Shown here: piece by piece, positions 16,927 through 25,336 of the stretch
How the letters are laid out: every line of letters starts with the position of its first letter
Numbering within the stretch: position 1 is the stretch's first letter
Assembly (NCBI GenBank): GCA_002372235.1
Contig: DFJI01000029.1
Coordinates: 214-64,213 of the forward strand
DNA length: 64,000 nt
Reading direction: 5' to 3'
Origin: Prevotella sp. UBA3675
Lineage (GTDB): Bacteria; Bacteroidota; Bacteroidia; Bacteroidales; Bacteroidaceae
Notes under the pieces: generated by a model
Database searches by the model: none
Seen by the model: the letters and a program-made list of their open reading frames with translations, nothing else
Told to the model about the DNA's origin: nothing
Program-made: the position numbers and the translations under genes

Positions 16927-18180
16927 ATGAATTACGAAGAGATGCTCAACGCGAAGGAAAGCAACAGTGGCCGTACAGGCCGAATGCCTTTCGGTACCCT
17001 TCGCAAAATGCAGATTGAAGGTAAGTATCATCATGTGCTCGAACTGCATGACGATTTGGTGGAACGGCCCGGCTTCATGGATGCCTTGAAAGCGGAAGAG
17101 AAATCCACCTCGATGCTAAAATCGCGTCAGCAGTTGCATTTCCTCGAGGCTGAACATAACGGTGTTCTTGTGTTGGAACTGGAACAGGGCCAGTTCCAGA
17201 CTCTTGACCAGGTGCTCAGCGACAATCCCGCTATCGTGGCAAAGTCGGGCTTTATCGATCAGGTGATTGATGGCTTGTTCGACATTACCGAAGAATTGCA
17301 TCAGAAATCCCTTTATCACCTTTGTTTCTCCCCACAAAACGTATTGCTTCGCAAGGGCGACGAGATGCCCATGCTGTTGCTTCATGCTTCGACTTTCAGC
17401 CGTTCGGTGGCTATGTCGAAGCTGTTCTTGAACATGGAGGAGTTTGTGGCTCCCGAGGTGTTGGAGGGGCAGGAACCCACCAATGCCAGCGATGTCTATT
17501 CGCTGGGCAAGCTCATTGAGTGGTTCTATCGGCACAGTGACATCACCTATGAATATAAGCGTATCGTGAAGAAAGCCGTTCAGCAGGACCCCGCAAAGCG
17601 CTATTCCTCAATACAGGAGATGCGCTCGGCACTGAAGAGCCTGCGCAGTACGAAGCGCTCGGCCATATCGCTCATAGCAGCCATAGCTGTGGCGTTGCTT
17701 TGCGTGTTCCTCTATTTCGAACTGGTGCCGCAGGCCGATAGCATAGAGTTCTTGGAGGGCGCTCCCACAGAGCCGGAGATGAGTCTGCTCGACGACGGCA
17801 GCTTCGATCCCGAGAGCGACAGCGACGTGTGGTCCGACAGCGACTCCGTTGAGATTGACACTCTCGGCGAGCGCATGGCAATGGAGGCTTACATGCAAAA
17901 GGCAGAAGATATATTCCGTAAGCGGTTCACAAAGGAGGCCGACCAGATTCTGTCAAGAGTATATAACAATGAGAACATGAATGCCAACGAGAAAACATTT
18001 ATGGCCAACACCAATGCCATGCGCGATGACCTCGTGAGGCTTCAGACCGACTTGACGGAACAGACGGGCATCACCAGCGACAAGGCTTCGCGCATTGCAA
18101 TGGAGGTGATAGACCAACTCACACTGGAGAAGCAGCGGAAGCTTTCTACTCCCACTATGGGCTCACGGAGCAACGACTGA
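16927..18180 (+). CDS. predicted membrane-anchored protein pseudokinase
   Basis: A 417-residue protein with a protein-kinase-like N-terminal part, a transmembrane helix at about residues 245-264 and an extracytoplasmic C-terminal part of unknown fold. Kinase landmarks are partly kept: the catalytic loop position reads HLCFSPQN (131-138), so the HRD Asp is Cys and the Lys is Ser; the DFG position reads HAS (153-155); FVAPEVLEG (173-181) matches the APE motif; DVYSLG (189-194) matches the F-helix; QDPAKRYSS (220-228) matches the final helix. Without the two catalytic aspartates it should not phosphorylate. It probably senses or scaffolds. Acidic Ser/Asp stretch follows the helix. Confidence 0.75.
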   Translation: MNYEEMLNAKESNSGRTGRMPFGTLRKMQIEGKYHHVLELHDDLVERPGFMDALKAEEKSTSMLKSRQQLHFLEAEHNGVLVLELEQGQFQTLDQVLSDNPAIVAKSGFIDQVIDGLFDITEELHQKSLYHLCFSPQNVLLRKGDEMPMLLLHASTFSRSVAMSKLFLNMEEFVAPEVLEGQEPTNASDVYSLGKLIEWFYRHSDITYEYKRIVKKAVQQDPAKRYSSIQEMRSALKSLRSTKRSAISLIAAIAVALLCVFLYFELVPQADSIEFLEGAPTEPEMSLLDDGSFDPESDSDVWSDSDSVEIDTLGERMAMEAYMQKAEDIFRKRFTKEADQILSRVYNNENMNANEKTFMANTNAMRDDLVRLQTDLTEQTGITSDKASRIAMEVIDQLTLEKQRKLSTPTMGSRSND

Positions 18181-18210
18181 CACACATAATTATTAATATT
18201 ATACAAAAAA

Positions 18211-18690
18211 ATGAGAAGCAGAACAGCAAATTGGTTTGAGTGCAAGATCCGCTATGAGAAGACTATGGAGGACGGCTTGCAGAAGAAAGTAATAGAGACC
18301 TACGTGGTCGATGCCCTCTCGTTCACCGAGGCCGAGCAGCGCATCATGGAAGAAATGTCGAGCTACATTAGCGGTGAGTTCGAGGTCAACGACATCAAGC
18401 GTGCTGCCTATAAGGAAATATTCTTCAGCGACGACGAGATGGCCGACCGTTGGTATAAGGCGAAGCTGCAGTTCATCACCATCGATGAGAAAACAGAGAA
18501 AGAGAAGCGCTCCAGCGTGAACTATCTGGTGCAGGCCGGCACACTCAACGGAGCCGTGAAGAACATAGATGAGGTGATGGGCGGCACGATGATAGACTAC
18601 GTCATCTCGTCGGTGGCTGAGACCACGCTCATGGACGTGTTTGAATACAAGAAGAAGGAACAGGACGACAAGCCCGAGTTCGAAGCATGA
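18211..18690 (+). CDS. DUF4494 domain protein
   Basis: A 159-residue cytoplasmic protein with no signal peptide or membrane segment. It begins RTANWFECKIRYEKTMEDG and continues with VDALSFTEAEQRIMEEM and VNYLVQAGTLNGAVKNIDEVM, features I associate with the Bacteroidales-specific DUF4494 family. Function is unknown. Its last bases overlap the start of the YggS-type gene by four (ATGA), so the two are likely translationally coupled, and it follows the pseudokinase gene by about 30 bases. Confidence 0.8.
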   Translation: MRSRTANWFECKIRYEKTMEDGLQKKVIETYVVDALSFTEAEQRIMEEMSSYISGEFEVNDIKRAAYKEIFFSDDEMADRWYKAKLQFITIDEKTEKEKRSSVNYLVQAGTLNGAVKNIDEVMGGTMIDYVISSVAETTLMDVFEYKKKEQDDKPEFEA

Positions 18691-19364
18691 TGAATATAGA
18701 TGTAAAACGGAATCTGCACGAAGTGCTCAGCCGTCTGCCAGAGGGTGTGCGCTTAGTAGCCATCAGCAAGTACCATCCTGCCGACTACATCATGGCGGCA
18801 TACGAGGAGGGGCAACGTGTGTTCGGCGAGAGCCACGAACAGGAGATTCGCGAGAAACACGAGGCATTGCCCAAAGACATTGAGTGGCACTTCATCGGCC
18901 ATCTGCAGACTAACAAGGTGAAATACATTGCTCCCTACATCACCATGATTGAGGCCGTTGACTCACTCAAGCTGCTGCGCGAGATTCAGAAACAGGCGGC
19001 CAAGGTGAATAGGGTGGTGAAGGTGCTACTGGAACTGCACATTGCCGAGGAGGCCACAAAATACGGACTTACACTCGATGACTGTAGGCAGCTGTTGGCC
19101 GACGGTGAGTGGCGACAGATGCCCAACGTGCAGATATGCGGCTTGATGATGATGGCCTCGAACACCGACAACGAGCAGCAGATAGCCAGCGAGTTCCAAC
19201 AGGGTGCCGACTTCTTCGATGAAGTGAAGACACGCTTCTTTGCCGACGATGCCAACTTCTGCGAGCGGTCGTGGGGCATGAGCAACGACTTCCCCATTGC
19301 CGTGCAGCATGGGTCAACGATGGTTCGCGTGGGTACCATGATCTTCGGTCCGCGTGTCTATTAA
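18687..19364 (+). CDS. YggS-family pyridoxal-phosphate homeostasis protein
   Basis: A 225-residue single-domain PLP-binding protein with the alanine-racemase-type barrel but no racemase C-terminal domain. Motifs are VRLVAISKYHP (the PLP Lys near residue 28), VFGESHEQEIREKH, EWHFIGHLQTNKVKYI, CGLMMMAS and SWGMSNDFPIAVQHGSTMVRVGTMIFG. It is thought to buffer cellular PLP and affect amino acid balance. It lies between DUF4494 and nspC, and nspC is another PLP enzyme, which makes the grouping sensible. Confidence 0.93.
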   Translation: MMNIDVKRNLHEVLSRLPEGVRLVAISKYHPADYIMAAYEEGQRVFGESHEQEIREKHEALPKDIEWHFIGHLQTNKVKYIAPYITMIEAVDSLKLLREIQKQAAKVNRVVKVLLELHIAEEATKYGLTLDDCRQLLADGEWRQMPNVQICGLMMMASNTDNEQQIASEFQQGADFFDEVKTRFFADDANFCERSWGMSNDFPIAVQHGSTMVRVGTMIFGPRVY

Positions 19365-19386
19365 AAAAGAGAGAAAAAAGATACAG

Positions 19387-20532
19387 ATGCCTACACCTAT
19401 TTATATTATAGAGGAACAGAAACTGCGTCGCAACCTGCAGCTCATATCCGACGTGGCTCGTCGGGCCGATGTGGAGATTATCCTGGCTTTCAAAGCCTTT
19501 GCCTTGTGGAAGACGTTCCCCATCTTTCGTGAGTACATCAATAGCACCACGGCCAGTTCGCTGAGCGAAGCCCGTCTAGCCTTGGAACAGTTTGGGGCTA
19601 AGGCTCACACATTCTCACCGGCTTATACCGACGACGAGATTGATACGATCATTGATTGCAGCAGCCATCTGACGTTCAACTCGCTCTCGCAGTATGAACG
19701 GTTCCACGACAGGGTGGGGCGACGAGCCTCTATCGGTCTGCGCGTCAATCCTGAATACTCAGAGGTAGAGACGCTGCTCTACAATCCCTGCGCACCCGGC
19801 ACTCGCTTCGGCGTGTCGTGCGACAAGTTGCCCGATGTGCTGCCTGCCGACATTGAAGGCTTCCATTGTCACTGTCATTGCGAGAGTGGTGCCGACGTGT
19901 TGGAGCGCACGCTCTCAAACATCGAGGAGAAGTTTGCCCGCTGGTTCCCGCAACTGAAGTGGCTCAATCTGGGCGGCGGTCATCTCATGACCCGTAAAGA
20001 CTACGATGTGGAACTCCTGATTCGCATCATGAAAGGTCTGCACGAGCGCTATCCGTGGCTGAAGATCATTCTCGAACCGGGCAGCGCCTTTGCCTGGCAG
20101 ACTGGACCGTTGGTGAGCCATGTCGTAGATGTCGTAGAGGATAAGGGCATCCGCACTGCCATCCTCGATGTGAGCTTCACCTGTCACATGCCCGACTGTC
20201 TGGAAATGCCCTACTTCCCAGAAGTGCGCGGAGCAAGGCACATCAGCGAAGATGCTGTAGGCCCACTCAACAACGCCCGTCCCTCTTCCTTTGTTTACCG
20301 CTTGGGCGGAAACAGTTGCCTGTCTGGCGATTTCATGGCATCGTGGCAGTTCGATCACGAATTGCAAGTGGGAGAGGAGATTATCTTCGAAGACATGATA
20401 CACTACACCACCGTGAAGACCAACATGTTCAATGGCATTACCCATCCTTCCATTGGCATGCTGCATGAAGACGGAACCCTTGAGGTGCTTCGGCGCTTCG
20501 GCTACGAGGATTATCGTGACCGGATGGATTGA
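19387..20532 (+). CDS. nspC: carboxynorspermidine decarboxylase
   Basis: PLP-dependent enzyme of the alternative polyamine route, decarboxylating carboxynorspermidine or carboxyspermidine. The chosen start (MPTPIYIIEEQKLRRNL) is preferred over an ATG at 19354, which overlaps the upstream gene and adds a Lys-rich tail. The 381-residue protein shows ILAFKAFA (PLP Lys), SSLSEARLA, GLRVNPEYS, CHCHCESGAD, LNLGGGHLMT, ILEPGSAFAW and FTCHMPDCLEMPY, which fit the fold III decarboxylase family. The partner carboxyspermidine dehydrogenase is not in the window. Confidence 0.93.
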   Translation: MPTPIYIIEEQKLRRNLQLISDVARRADVEIILAFKAFALWKTFPIFREYINSTTASSLSEARLALEQFGAKAHTFSPAYTDDEIDTIIDCSSHLTFNSLSQYERFHDRVGRRASIGLRVNPEYSEVETLLYNPCAPGTRFGVSCDKLPDVLPADIEGFHCHCHCESGADVLERTLSNIEEKFARWFPQLKWLNLGGGHLMTRKDYDVELLIRIMKGLHERYPWLKIILEPGSAFAWQTGPLVSHVVDVVEDKGIRTAILDVSFTCHMPDCLEMPYFPEVRGARHISEDAVGPLNNARPSSFVYRLGGNSCLSGDFMASWQFDHELQVGEEIIFEDMIHYTTVKTNMFNGITHPSIGMLHEDGTLEVLRRFGYEDYRDRMD

Positions 20533-20592
20533 CCTCTTCTTTCTTCTATTTCAGGGGCTGAAATAGAACATTTTCGAGAATCATTTGGATTA

Positions 20593-20672
20593 AATGAGAA
20601 TAAGCAGCTGCAGCGGATTACATAGTCCGCTGCAGCTGCTTATATAATCCGCTATAGCTGCTTATTCTCATT
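20593..20672. repeat. three-arm inverted repeat that can fold two ways
   Basis: Arm A (20593-20620) is nearly the reverse complement of arm C (20645-20672): 26 of 28 bases pair. The inner part of arm A (20602-20617) is also a perfect reverse complement of arm B (20626-20641). A can therefore pair with either B or C. No T-run follows. It lies downstream of nspC and upstream of the tRNA promoter. Confidence 0.8.
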
Positions 20673-20814
20673 CAACCTAAATGCCCCCTAAGAACAGGAC
20701 ACTTTGCCCCGTTGAATAGCTGTGATTATTCCCTGAAATCGTACGTGCCGACCTCAAAAACAGGCGTAAAAGATGCCTTTTTACACTTTTTTGTAAAAAA
20801 AACACTGAAAAGTT

Positions 20815-20844
20815 TTGGTAGTTTGGAAAAAAGTCGTACTTTTG
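20815..20844 (+). promoter_or_regulatory. promoter of the tRNA cluster
   Basis: TTG at 20815-20817 and TACTTTTG at 20837-20844 are 19 bases apart. The box ends 44 bases before the first tRNA. Confidence 0.7.
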
Positions 20845-20888
20845 CATCCGCATTCGAGCGAGATGCTTCTCAAAAGAGAATAAATACT

Positions 20889-20961
20889 GCGGAAATAGCT
20901 CAGTTGGTAGAGCACAACCTTGCCAAGGTTGGGGTCGCGGGTCCGAGTCCCGTTTTCCGCT
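20889..20961 (+). tRNA. tRNA-Gly (anticodon GCC)
   Basis: A 73-base cloverleaf. The acceptor arm GCGGAAA pairs with TTTCCGC, the anticodon loop reads TTGCCAA, and the T arm contains GGTCCGAGTCCC with CGGG/CCCG stem. The discriminator is T and no CCA is encoded. Confidence 0.95.
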
Positions 20962-21010
20962 CAACATTTTGAAACAAAGAGCGTTAGGGTGTTGGACCCT
21001 TTCGAAAAAT

Positions 21011-21092
21011 GCCCAGGTGGCGGAATTGGTAGACGCGCACGTTTCAGGTGCGTGTGCCGCGAGGCGTGCAGGTTCGAGTCCTGTTCTGGGCA
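21011..21092 (+). tRNA. tRNA-Leu (anticodon CAG)
   Basis: An 82-base class II tRNA with a long variable arm. The acceptor arm GCCCAGG pairs with TCTGGGC, followed by discriminator A. The anticodon stem CACGT/GCGTG encloses the loop TTCAGGT. No CCA is encoded. Confidence 0.93.
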
Positions 21093-21124
21093 CTCTTTCT
21101 TTCAACATGGTTAACTCTCATGTT

Positions 21125-21208
21125 GGAGAGGTGGCGGAATTGGTAGACGCGCTACTTTGAGGGGGTAGTGTCAATTGCGACGTGGGAGTTCGAGTCTCCT
21201 CCTCTTCA
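21125..21208 (+). tRNA. tRNA-Leu (anticodon GAG)
   Basis: An 84-base class II tRNA. The acceptor arm GGAGAGG pairs with CCTCTTC with one G-T pair, followed by discriminator A. The anticodon stem CTACT/GGTAG encloses TTGAGGG. It shares the D arm sequence with the preceding tRNA-Leu. Confidence 0.93.
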
Positions 21209-21228
21209 CTTTTTTTTCAATAAGAATT

Positions 21229-21301
21229 GCGGAAATAGCTCAGTTGGTAGAGCACAACCTTGCCAAGGTTGGGGTCGCGGGTCCGAGTCCCGTTTTCCGC
21301 T
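21229..21301 (+). tRNA. tRNA-Gly (anticodon GCC), second identical copy
   Basis: All 73 bases are identical to the tRNA-Gly at 20889-20961. It closes the four-tRNA cluster. Confidence 0.95.
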
Positions 21302-21337
21302 CTTATTATATTTTTAGGAAAACAACCAATTCTTCAA

Positions 21338-21877
21338 ATGAACTTATATTTAAGATACTTTGACAAAGAGGCACTTGTCAATACTGTAGATGAAGCCATT
21401 GATTTTCTGAAAGCTATTGACGAGATTGGCATGAATCCTGTTCTTGAGGCCGACATTCGCGACTATGCCGCCAGTGATGTGTTCTATCCCAAACGCTACA
21501 AGATTCGTCCGCGCGTCTATTTTATTATCATCAAGACCGAAGCTGCCAACATGAACGACTTCAAAGAGAAAAAAGCCGTGCGCAACGGTGCGCCTGAAAA
21601 GGTGAGACAGAGTACATCGAATGTCATGAAACTCAATGAGGAACGCGACGGATGGTATGAGGGAACAATCGACTTCAAGCGTGTGCAGCAAGTGCCGGGA
21701 ACAGGCAAGTTCCAGTATCGCGACACGCATTTCGTGGCTGTAGTGAAGGCCATGTCGGGAATCGACTGCTATAATCGTATTGTGGATCATCTGCGGCAGC
21801 GCGTCGATGACAGAAGTCAATTCCCGTCGGCAAAGGGCAAGAATTTCAAGTTCCGCTATATGGGAATGGCAAAATGA
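21338..21877 (+). CDS. hypothetical protein, 179 residues
   Basis: No family recognised. The start at 21338 (MNLYLRYFDKEALVNTVDEAI) lies just after the second tRNA-Gly; the open frame runs further upstream but through the tRNA. The protein is soluble with no signal peptide or membrane segment, begins with a helical region (FLKAIDEIG), then YFIIIKTEA, an Arg/Lys-rich basic stretch and FVAVVKAMSGIDCYNRIVDHL. The C-terminal NFKFRYMGMAK is basic. The ssb gene follows after 20 bases, so the two may be co-transcribed. Confidence 0.75.
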   Translation: MNLYLRYFDKEALVNTVDEAIDFLKAIDEIGMNPVLEADIRDYAASDVFYPKRYKIRPRVYFIIIKTEAANMNDFKEKKAVRNGAPEKVRQSTSNVMKLNEERDGWYEGTIDFKRVQQVPGTGKFQYRDTHFVAVVKAMSGIDCYNRIVDHLRQRVDDRSQFPSAKGKNFKFRYMGMAK

Positions 21878-21897
21878 GAGGCTTTTTTTGAGAAATC

Positions 21898-22281
21898 ATG
21901 AACAAAGTAATGCTGATAGGCAATGTGGGCCGAGACCCTGAGATACGTTACGTGGATCAGGGACAGGCAGTGGCACGTCTGACGATGGCCACCACGGAGC
22001 GCGGTTATACGTTGCAGAACGGCACACAAGTGCCCGACCGCACTGAGTGGCACAACGTGATTCTCTGGAACCGGCTGGCCGAGATCGTGGAGCGCTACGT
22101 ACACAAGGGCGACAAACTCTACATTGAAGGGCGCATACACTACGCTTCTTACGATGACAAACAGGGCAAACGTCAGTATTACACGGAAATATGGGCCGAC
22201 AACATGGAGATGTTGACACCTCGTTCCGCTTCTACCACAGAAAAACAAAACGATGGAGTATCTCCAACAAATAATCAGTGA
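21898..22281 (+). CDS. ssb: single-stranded DNA-binding protein
   Basis: A 127-residue OB-fold protein that coats single-stranded DNA. It shows MNKVMLIGNVGRDPEIRY, VARLTMATTERG, RTEWHNVILWNRLAEIVERYVHKGDKLYIEGRI and YTEIWADNMEML in order, the usual SSB layout. The acidic DDDIPF-type tail of canonical SSB is missing; the protein ends PTNNQ, so binding of SSB-interacting proteins may differ. The last 29 bases overlap the start of gldE, an arrangement common in Bacteroidetes. Confidence 0.93.
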   Translation: MNKVMLIGNVGRDPEIRYVDQGQAVARLTMATTERGYTLQNGTQVPDRTEWHNVILWNRLAEIVERYVHKGDKLYIEGRIHYASYDDKQGKRQYYTEIWADNMEMLTPRSASTTEKQNDGVSPTNNQ

Positions 22282-23578
22282 AGTGCAGTTCTTTGAACCA
22301 TCGTTCGGAGCTGTGCTTTCCATTATCCTGGCCGGTGTGCTACTCATCGCCTCTGGCTTCGCATCGGGATCGGAGATTGCTTTCTTTTCACTCTCTCCCA
22401 ATGACTTGAGCGAACTGGACGAGGAGAAAAGAGAGGCCGACGGGAAAATACAAATCTTACGGGAAGACTCAGAGCGCACGCTCGCCACGATTCTGATTAC
22501 GAATAATCTGGTGAACGTGACCATCATCATGCTCTGTAACTACTTTTTCGCTCAGGTCATCAGTTTTGGCAATGCTTACTGGCTGGAGTTCCTGGTCATC
22601 ACGGTGCTCCTCACTTTCGTGCTGCTGCTTTTCGGCGAAATCATGCCGAAGGTGTATTGCTCGCAGCATGCACTGGCTGTGTGTCGGGCTTTTGTGGGTC
22701 CCATCATGGTGTTGCGCAAGGTGTTCTATCCCATTTCGACCGTGCTCATACGGTTGGGCGTACTGGCTGAGAAGGTGATGCTGAAAGACAGTCGCGGACT
22801 GAGCGTGGATGATTTGGAGCAGGCACTGGAGCTTACGGACAAGGAGGAACTGAAGGAAGAGAAGAACATGCTGGAGGGCATCGTGCGCTTCGGCGACGAG
22901 ACGGCCAAGGAGGTGATGACCAGCCGACAGGATGTGGTGGCACTCGACTTCCGTTCCACGTTTCCCGAAGTGCTGCAGTGCATCGTGGAAAACAACTACT
23001 CGCGCATACCTGTCTATCAGGAGTCGATGGACAATGTGCGCGGCATCCTCTACATCAAGGATTTGCTTCCCCATCTCAACAAGCCTGCCGCTTTCCGTTG
23101 GCAGTCGCTCATACGTCCGCCTTATTTCGTGCCTGAGACGAAGAAGATTGACGACCTGCTGCGCGACTTTCAGGAAAACAAAGTACACATCGCCATCGTG
23201 GTTGATGAGTTCGGTGGCACCAGCGGACTGGTGACGCTGGAGGATATTCTGGAAGAAATTGTGGGAGAAATCAACGACGAGTATGACGAGGAGGAGAAAC
23301 CCTACGTTCGCATCAATGCGAATACCTATGTGTTTGAGGGTAAGACACTTCTCTCCGATTTCTATAAGATTCTGAATCTTGACGACGAGTCGTTTGAAGA
23401 AGTGCAGGGCGATGCCGACAGTCTGGCCGGCTTGATGCTGGAGCTAAAGGGCGACTTCCCCAAGCCTCATGAGAAACTGGAATATCAGAACTTCCGTTTC
23501 GAGATCGTTGAGATGGATCAGCACCGCATCTCGAAAATAAAGGTGATTATAGGAAAAGACGAAAACATAAAAGAATAG
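22253..23578 (+). CDS. gldE: GldE, CNNM/CorC-family membrane protein
   Basis: A 441-residue protein with a DUF21/CNNM transmembrane region (about residues 15-135, with four hydrophobic stretches), a CBS-domain pair (about 200-325, including EEEKNMLEGIVRFGDETAKEVMTSR and GTSGLVTLEDILEEIVGEINDEYD) and a CorC_HlyC C-terminal domain (from about 345). In gliding Bacteroidetes it supports gliding and T9SS, while in non-gliding relatives its role is less clear. The ssb-gldE order supports the assignment over a generic haemolysin label. Confidence 0.9.
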   Translation: MEYLQQIISEVQFFEPSFGAVLSIILAGVLLIASGFASGSEIAFFSLSPNDLSELDEEKREADGKIQILREDSERTLATILITNNLVNVTIIMLCNYFFAQVISFGNAYWLEFLVITVLLTFVLLLFGEIMPKVYCSQHALAVCRAFVGPIMVLRKVFYPISTVLIRLGVLAEKVMLKDSRGLSVDDLEQALELTDKEELKEEKNMLEGIVRFGDETAKEVMTSRQDVVALDFRSTFPEVLQCIVENNYSRIPVYQESMDNVRGILYIKDLLPHLNKPAAFRWQSLIRPPYFVPETKKIDDLLRDFQENKVHIAIVVDEFGGTSGLVTLEDILEEIVGEINDEYDEEEKPYVRINANTYVFEGKTLLSDFYKILNLDDESFEEVQGDADSLAGLMLELKGDFPKPHEKLEYQNFRFEIVEMDQHRISKIKVIIGKDENIKE

Positions 23579-23607
23579 GCCCTCAACCGAGAGCCTATTC
23601 TCTTTTT
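23573..23607 (+). terminator. terminator overlapping the gldE stop codon
   Basis: GAATAGGC (23573-23580) pairs with GCCTATTC (23593-23600) and is followed by TCTTTTTC. The left arm contains the TAG stop of gldE. The same hairpin lies 58 bases past the convergent clostripain gene end. Confidence 0.7.
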
Positions 23608-23664
23608 CGTGTGCTACTAATTGAGAGCCTTTTTATACGTGTGCTACCATCTGAGAGATTTGCG

Positions 23665-25008
23665 CTACCATCCGAAGTCGGAAAGGTGTGCGGCGTAATA
23701 CCAGGCCGTCTTCTTGATGCTGGCATTATAGCCTTCGTGGCTCACGTTGTTCGAAGTGTAAGGCAAATACCGTGTGTTCGGCCTGTTTTGTGCCACGAAC
23801 ATACTGATGCCCCCATAGCGCTCGTCAGTGAGTATCGTCTCGGTAGTTCTTCCGTTGTCATCCTTTCCAAAGACATAAGCCATGATCTGTCCGTCGGTCA
23901 TCCATCCCGTTGAGGCATTCACCTTGTAAATGACGGCGCGGTCGAGAGCCGCTTTCCAGATGTTGTATGACTGCGCATCGGCGTAGTGGTGCATCACATC
24001 GTTCATGTCGTACATCACGCTGGCCTTGTTGCTGGTTCTGTTCCCACGATAGTATATAAGCTTCTCCTTTGAAAGATCGGGCCAGTCTGATTTCTCGGTC
24101 GAGGTCAAGAAGCTGTGCAGCGCAGTGTTAGTGGCGGTGGCCAGTTGGTCGAGCTCCGCAGTGCGAACCACTGAGAGTGGCGTGCGGGCAACATAGGATA
24201 TGGTGGACCAGCCGTTAGGAGAATAGTTCACCTTGAATGCCTGGTTGAAATAGCTATCTACAATATTCTGATAGAATTGTTCAGAGCTGTCGAACAAGCT
24301 TTTCGTGAGTGTAGCGTAGGGGGCTCCCTTTGCCGGAACCTCGGCGGGCGAGGCAATGATGTAGTCGGCAGCATGGCGCAGCTCATAGGCGCTCTCAATG
24401 CACTGGAACTGGCAGCAGTCAGCGAAGATGAACTTCAGGTGACCCCATTCGCAGATGGTCTTGTTCAGCGTGTGCATGTTCATCCATTTGCCTGAGGCAG
24501 AATAAGAGTTATTGCCGCTGTCTATTCCGTAAGCCTTCAGTGGGCCATGTGCCGAAGTGCCGGCTCTGGTGCCGGTGCTGAGCGAGTCTTCGAGCAGCCA
24601 TCCCGAAGAGTGTCCCCATAGCACCAATCCGTATTCGCGTGCAGGATAGTTCTTCGATGTGTAGTCAAGAATGTTGCGTAGCACGGCAGGGTCTGAGCTG
24701 TAGCCGTCGGTCTCCAGGAAGAGAGAGTCGATAGCGACACCCTCGTGCATGCGGATAATGTAGGGCTTATGCGAGTTGCTGACATCATCCACATAGACGA
24801 CCAGTGAGTTGTTTCCGATGCCTTGCGAGCCAACGCGCATCTCTTCCAGTTCGCTATATATCTCAGAAGTCAGGTTGTTCTCGCCAGAGATATACACCAG
24901 TACGGTGCGGTCGCACGGTTCCTTCTCGTCGTGGCGATTAGAGTCATCGTCCTTGTTGCAACTGAAAAACATTGCGAGAACAGCCATCCAATATATTAGT
25001 TTCTTCAT
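23665..25008 (-). CDS. clostripain-like (C11) cysteine peptidase lipoprotein
   Basis: A 447-residue surface-type lipoprotein. The signal peptide ends in FFSC with Cys17 as lipidation site, followed by NKDDDSN, an acidic stretch like Bacteroidetes lipoprotein export signals. The peptidase part shows VLVYISGENNLTSEIYSELEEM, the catalytic His133 in LVLWGHSSGW, and the catalytic Cys in FADCCQFQCIESAYEL (198 or 199). The C-terminal region includes YGGISMFVAQ, also typical. No activation-site sequence is obvious. It is a single gene with its own promoter, reading away from the GH2 operon. Confidence 0.88.
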   Translation of the reverse strand: MKKLIYWMAVLAMFFSCNKDDDSNRHDEKEPCDRTVLVYISGENNLTSEIYSELEEMRVGSQGIGNNSLVVYVDDVSNSHKPYIIRMHEGVAIDSLFLETDGYSSDPAVLRNILDYTSKNYPAREYGLVLWGHSSGWLLEDSLSTGTRAGTSAHGPLKAYGIDSGNNSYSASGKWMNMHTLNKTICEWGHLKFIFADCCQFQCIESAYELRHAADYIIASPAEVPAKGAPYATLTKSLFDSSEQFYQNIVDSYFNQAFKVNYSPNGWSTISYVARTPLSVVRTAELDQLATATNTALHSFLTSTEKSDWPDLSKEKLIYYRGNRTSNKASVMYDMNDVMHHYADAQSYNIWKAALDRAVIYKVNASTGWMTDGQIMAYVFGKDDNGRTTETILTDERYGGISMFVAQNRPNTRYLPYTSNNVSHEGYNASIKKTAWYYAAHLSDFGW

Positions 25009-25027
25009 GATTCTTCCTATTTCGTTG

Positions 25028-25035
25028 CAAAGTTA
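25028..25035 (-). promoter_or_regulatory. -7 promoter box of the clostripain gene
   Basis: TAACTTTG on the minus strand, 20 bases upstream of the start codon, giving a very short leader. Confidence 0.6.
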
Positions 25036-25141
25036 CGGAAAAGTTCTCGTTATCAAATCCCCTTTTTCGTTAATCTTCTCAAATCCGTTGCGAACCGAAA
25101 CTTTTTTATGCACAAAATTATAAAATATGATTAATATTTAC

Positions 25142-25251
25142 TACTTTTGTAGCCGCCAGCAGAGATGCCACAATGTGACATCTTTAAACAAATGCTACAA
25201 TAACATTAGTGATATAGAAGCATAAAAAGGAAGCTTCTTGTGAAAAGAAGC
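25142..25251 (+). promoter_or_regulatory. promoter and structured leader of the GH2-GH28 operon
   Basis: TACTTTTG at 25142-25149 is the -7 box. An imperfect palindrome GATGCCACAATGTGACATC (25164-25182, one mismatch) sits just after the predicted start and looks like an operator or first stem. A second hairpin GCTTCTT/AAGAAGC (25233-25251) follows. The leader before the start codon at 25337 is about 180 bases. The upstream 25036-25141 holds a partial copy of the CGTTAATCTTC motif at 25068 but no further gene. Confidence 0.5.
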
Positions 25252-25336
25252 AGGCATTCTGTAGAATGAATAGCATCGGCAATAAGCGAATAGGATTCAA
25301 CATAAAGGAAACGGCTGGTTAAACAAATCAAAAACA

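Noticed and set aside
18042..18245. Minus-strand small ORF at the pseudokinase 3' end
   Set aside because: It is antisense to a clear gene and has no promoter or conserved pattern.
20712..20972. Plus-strand open frame across the first tRNA-Gly
   Set aside because: It runs through the tRNA promoter and the tRNA; the sequence is explained by RNA genes.
25068..25112. Third full copy of the extended promoter
   Set aside because: The left block is present but no TAnnTTTG box exists at the 45-bp position.
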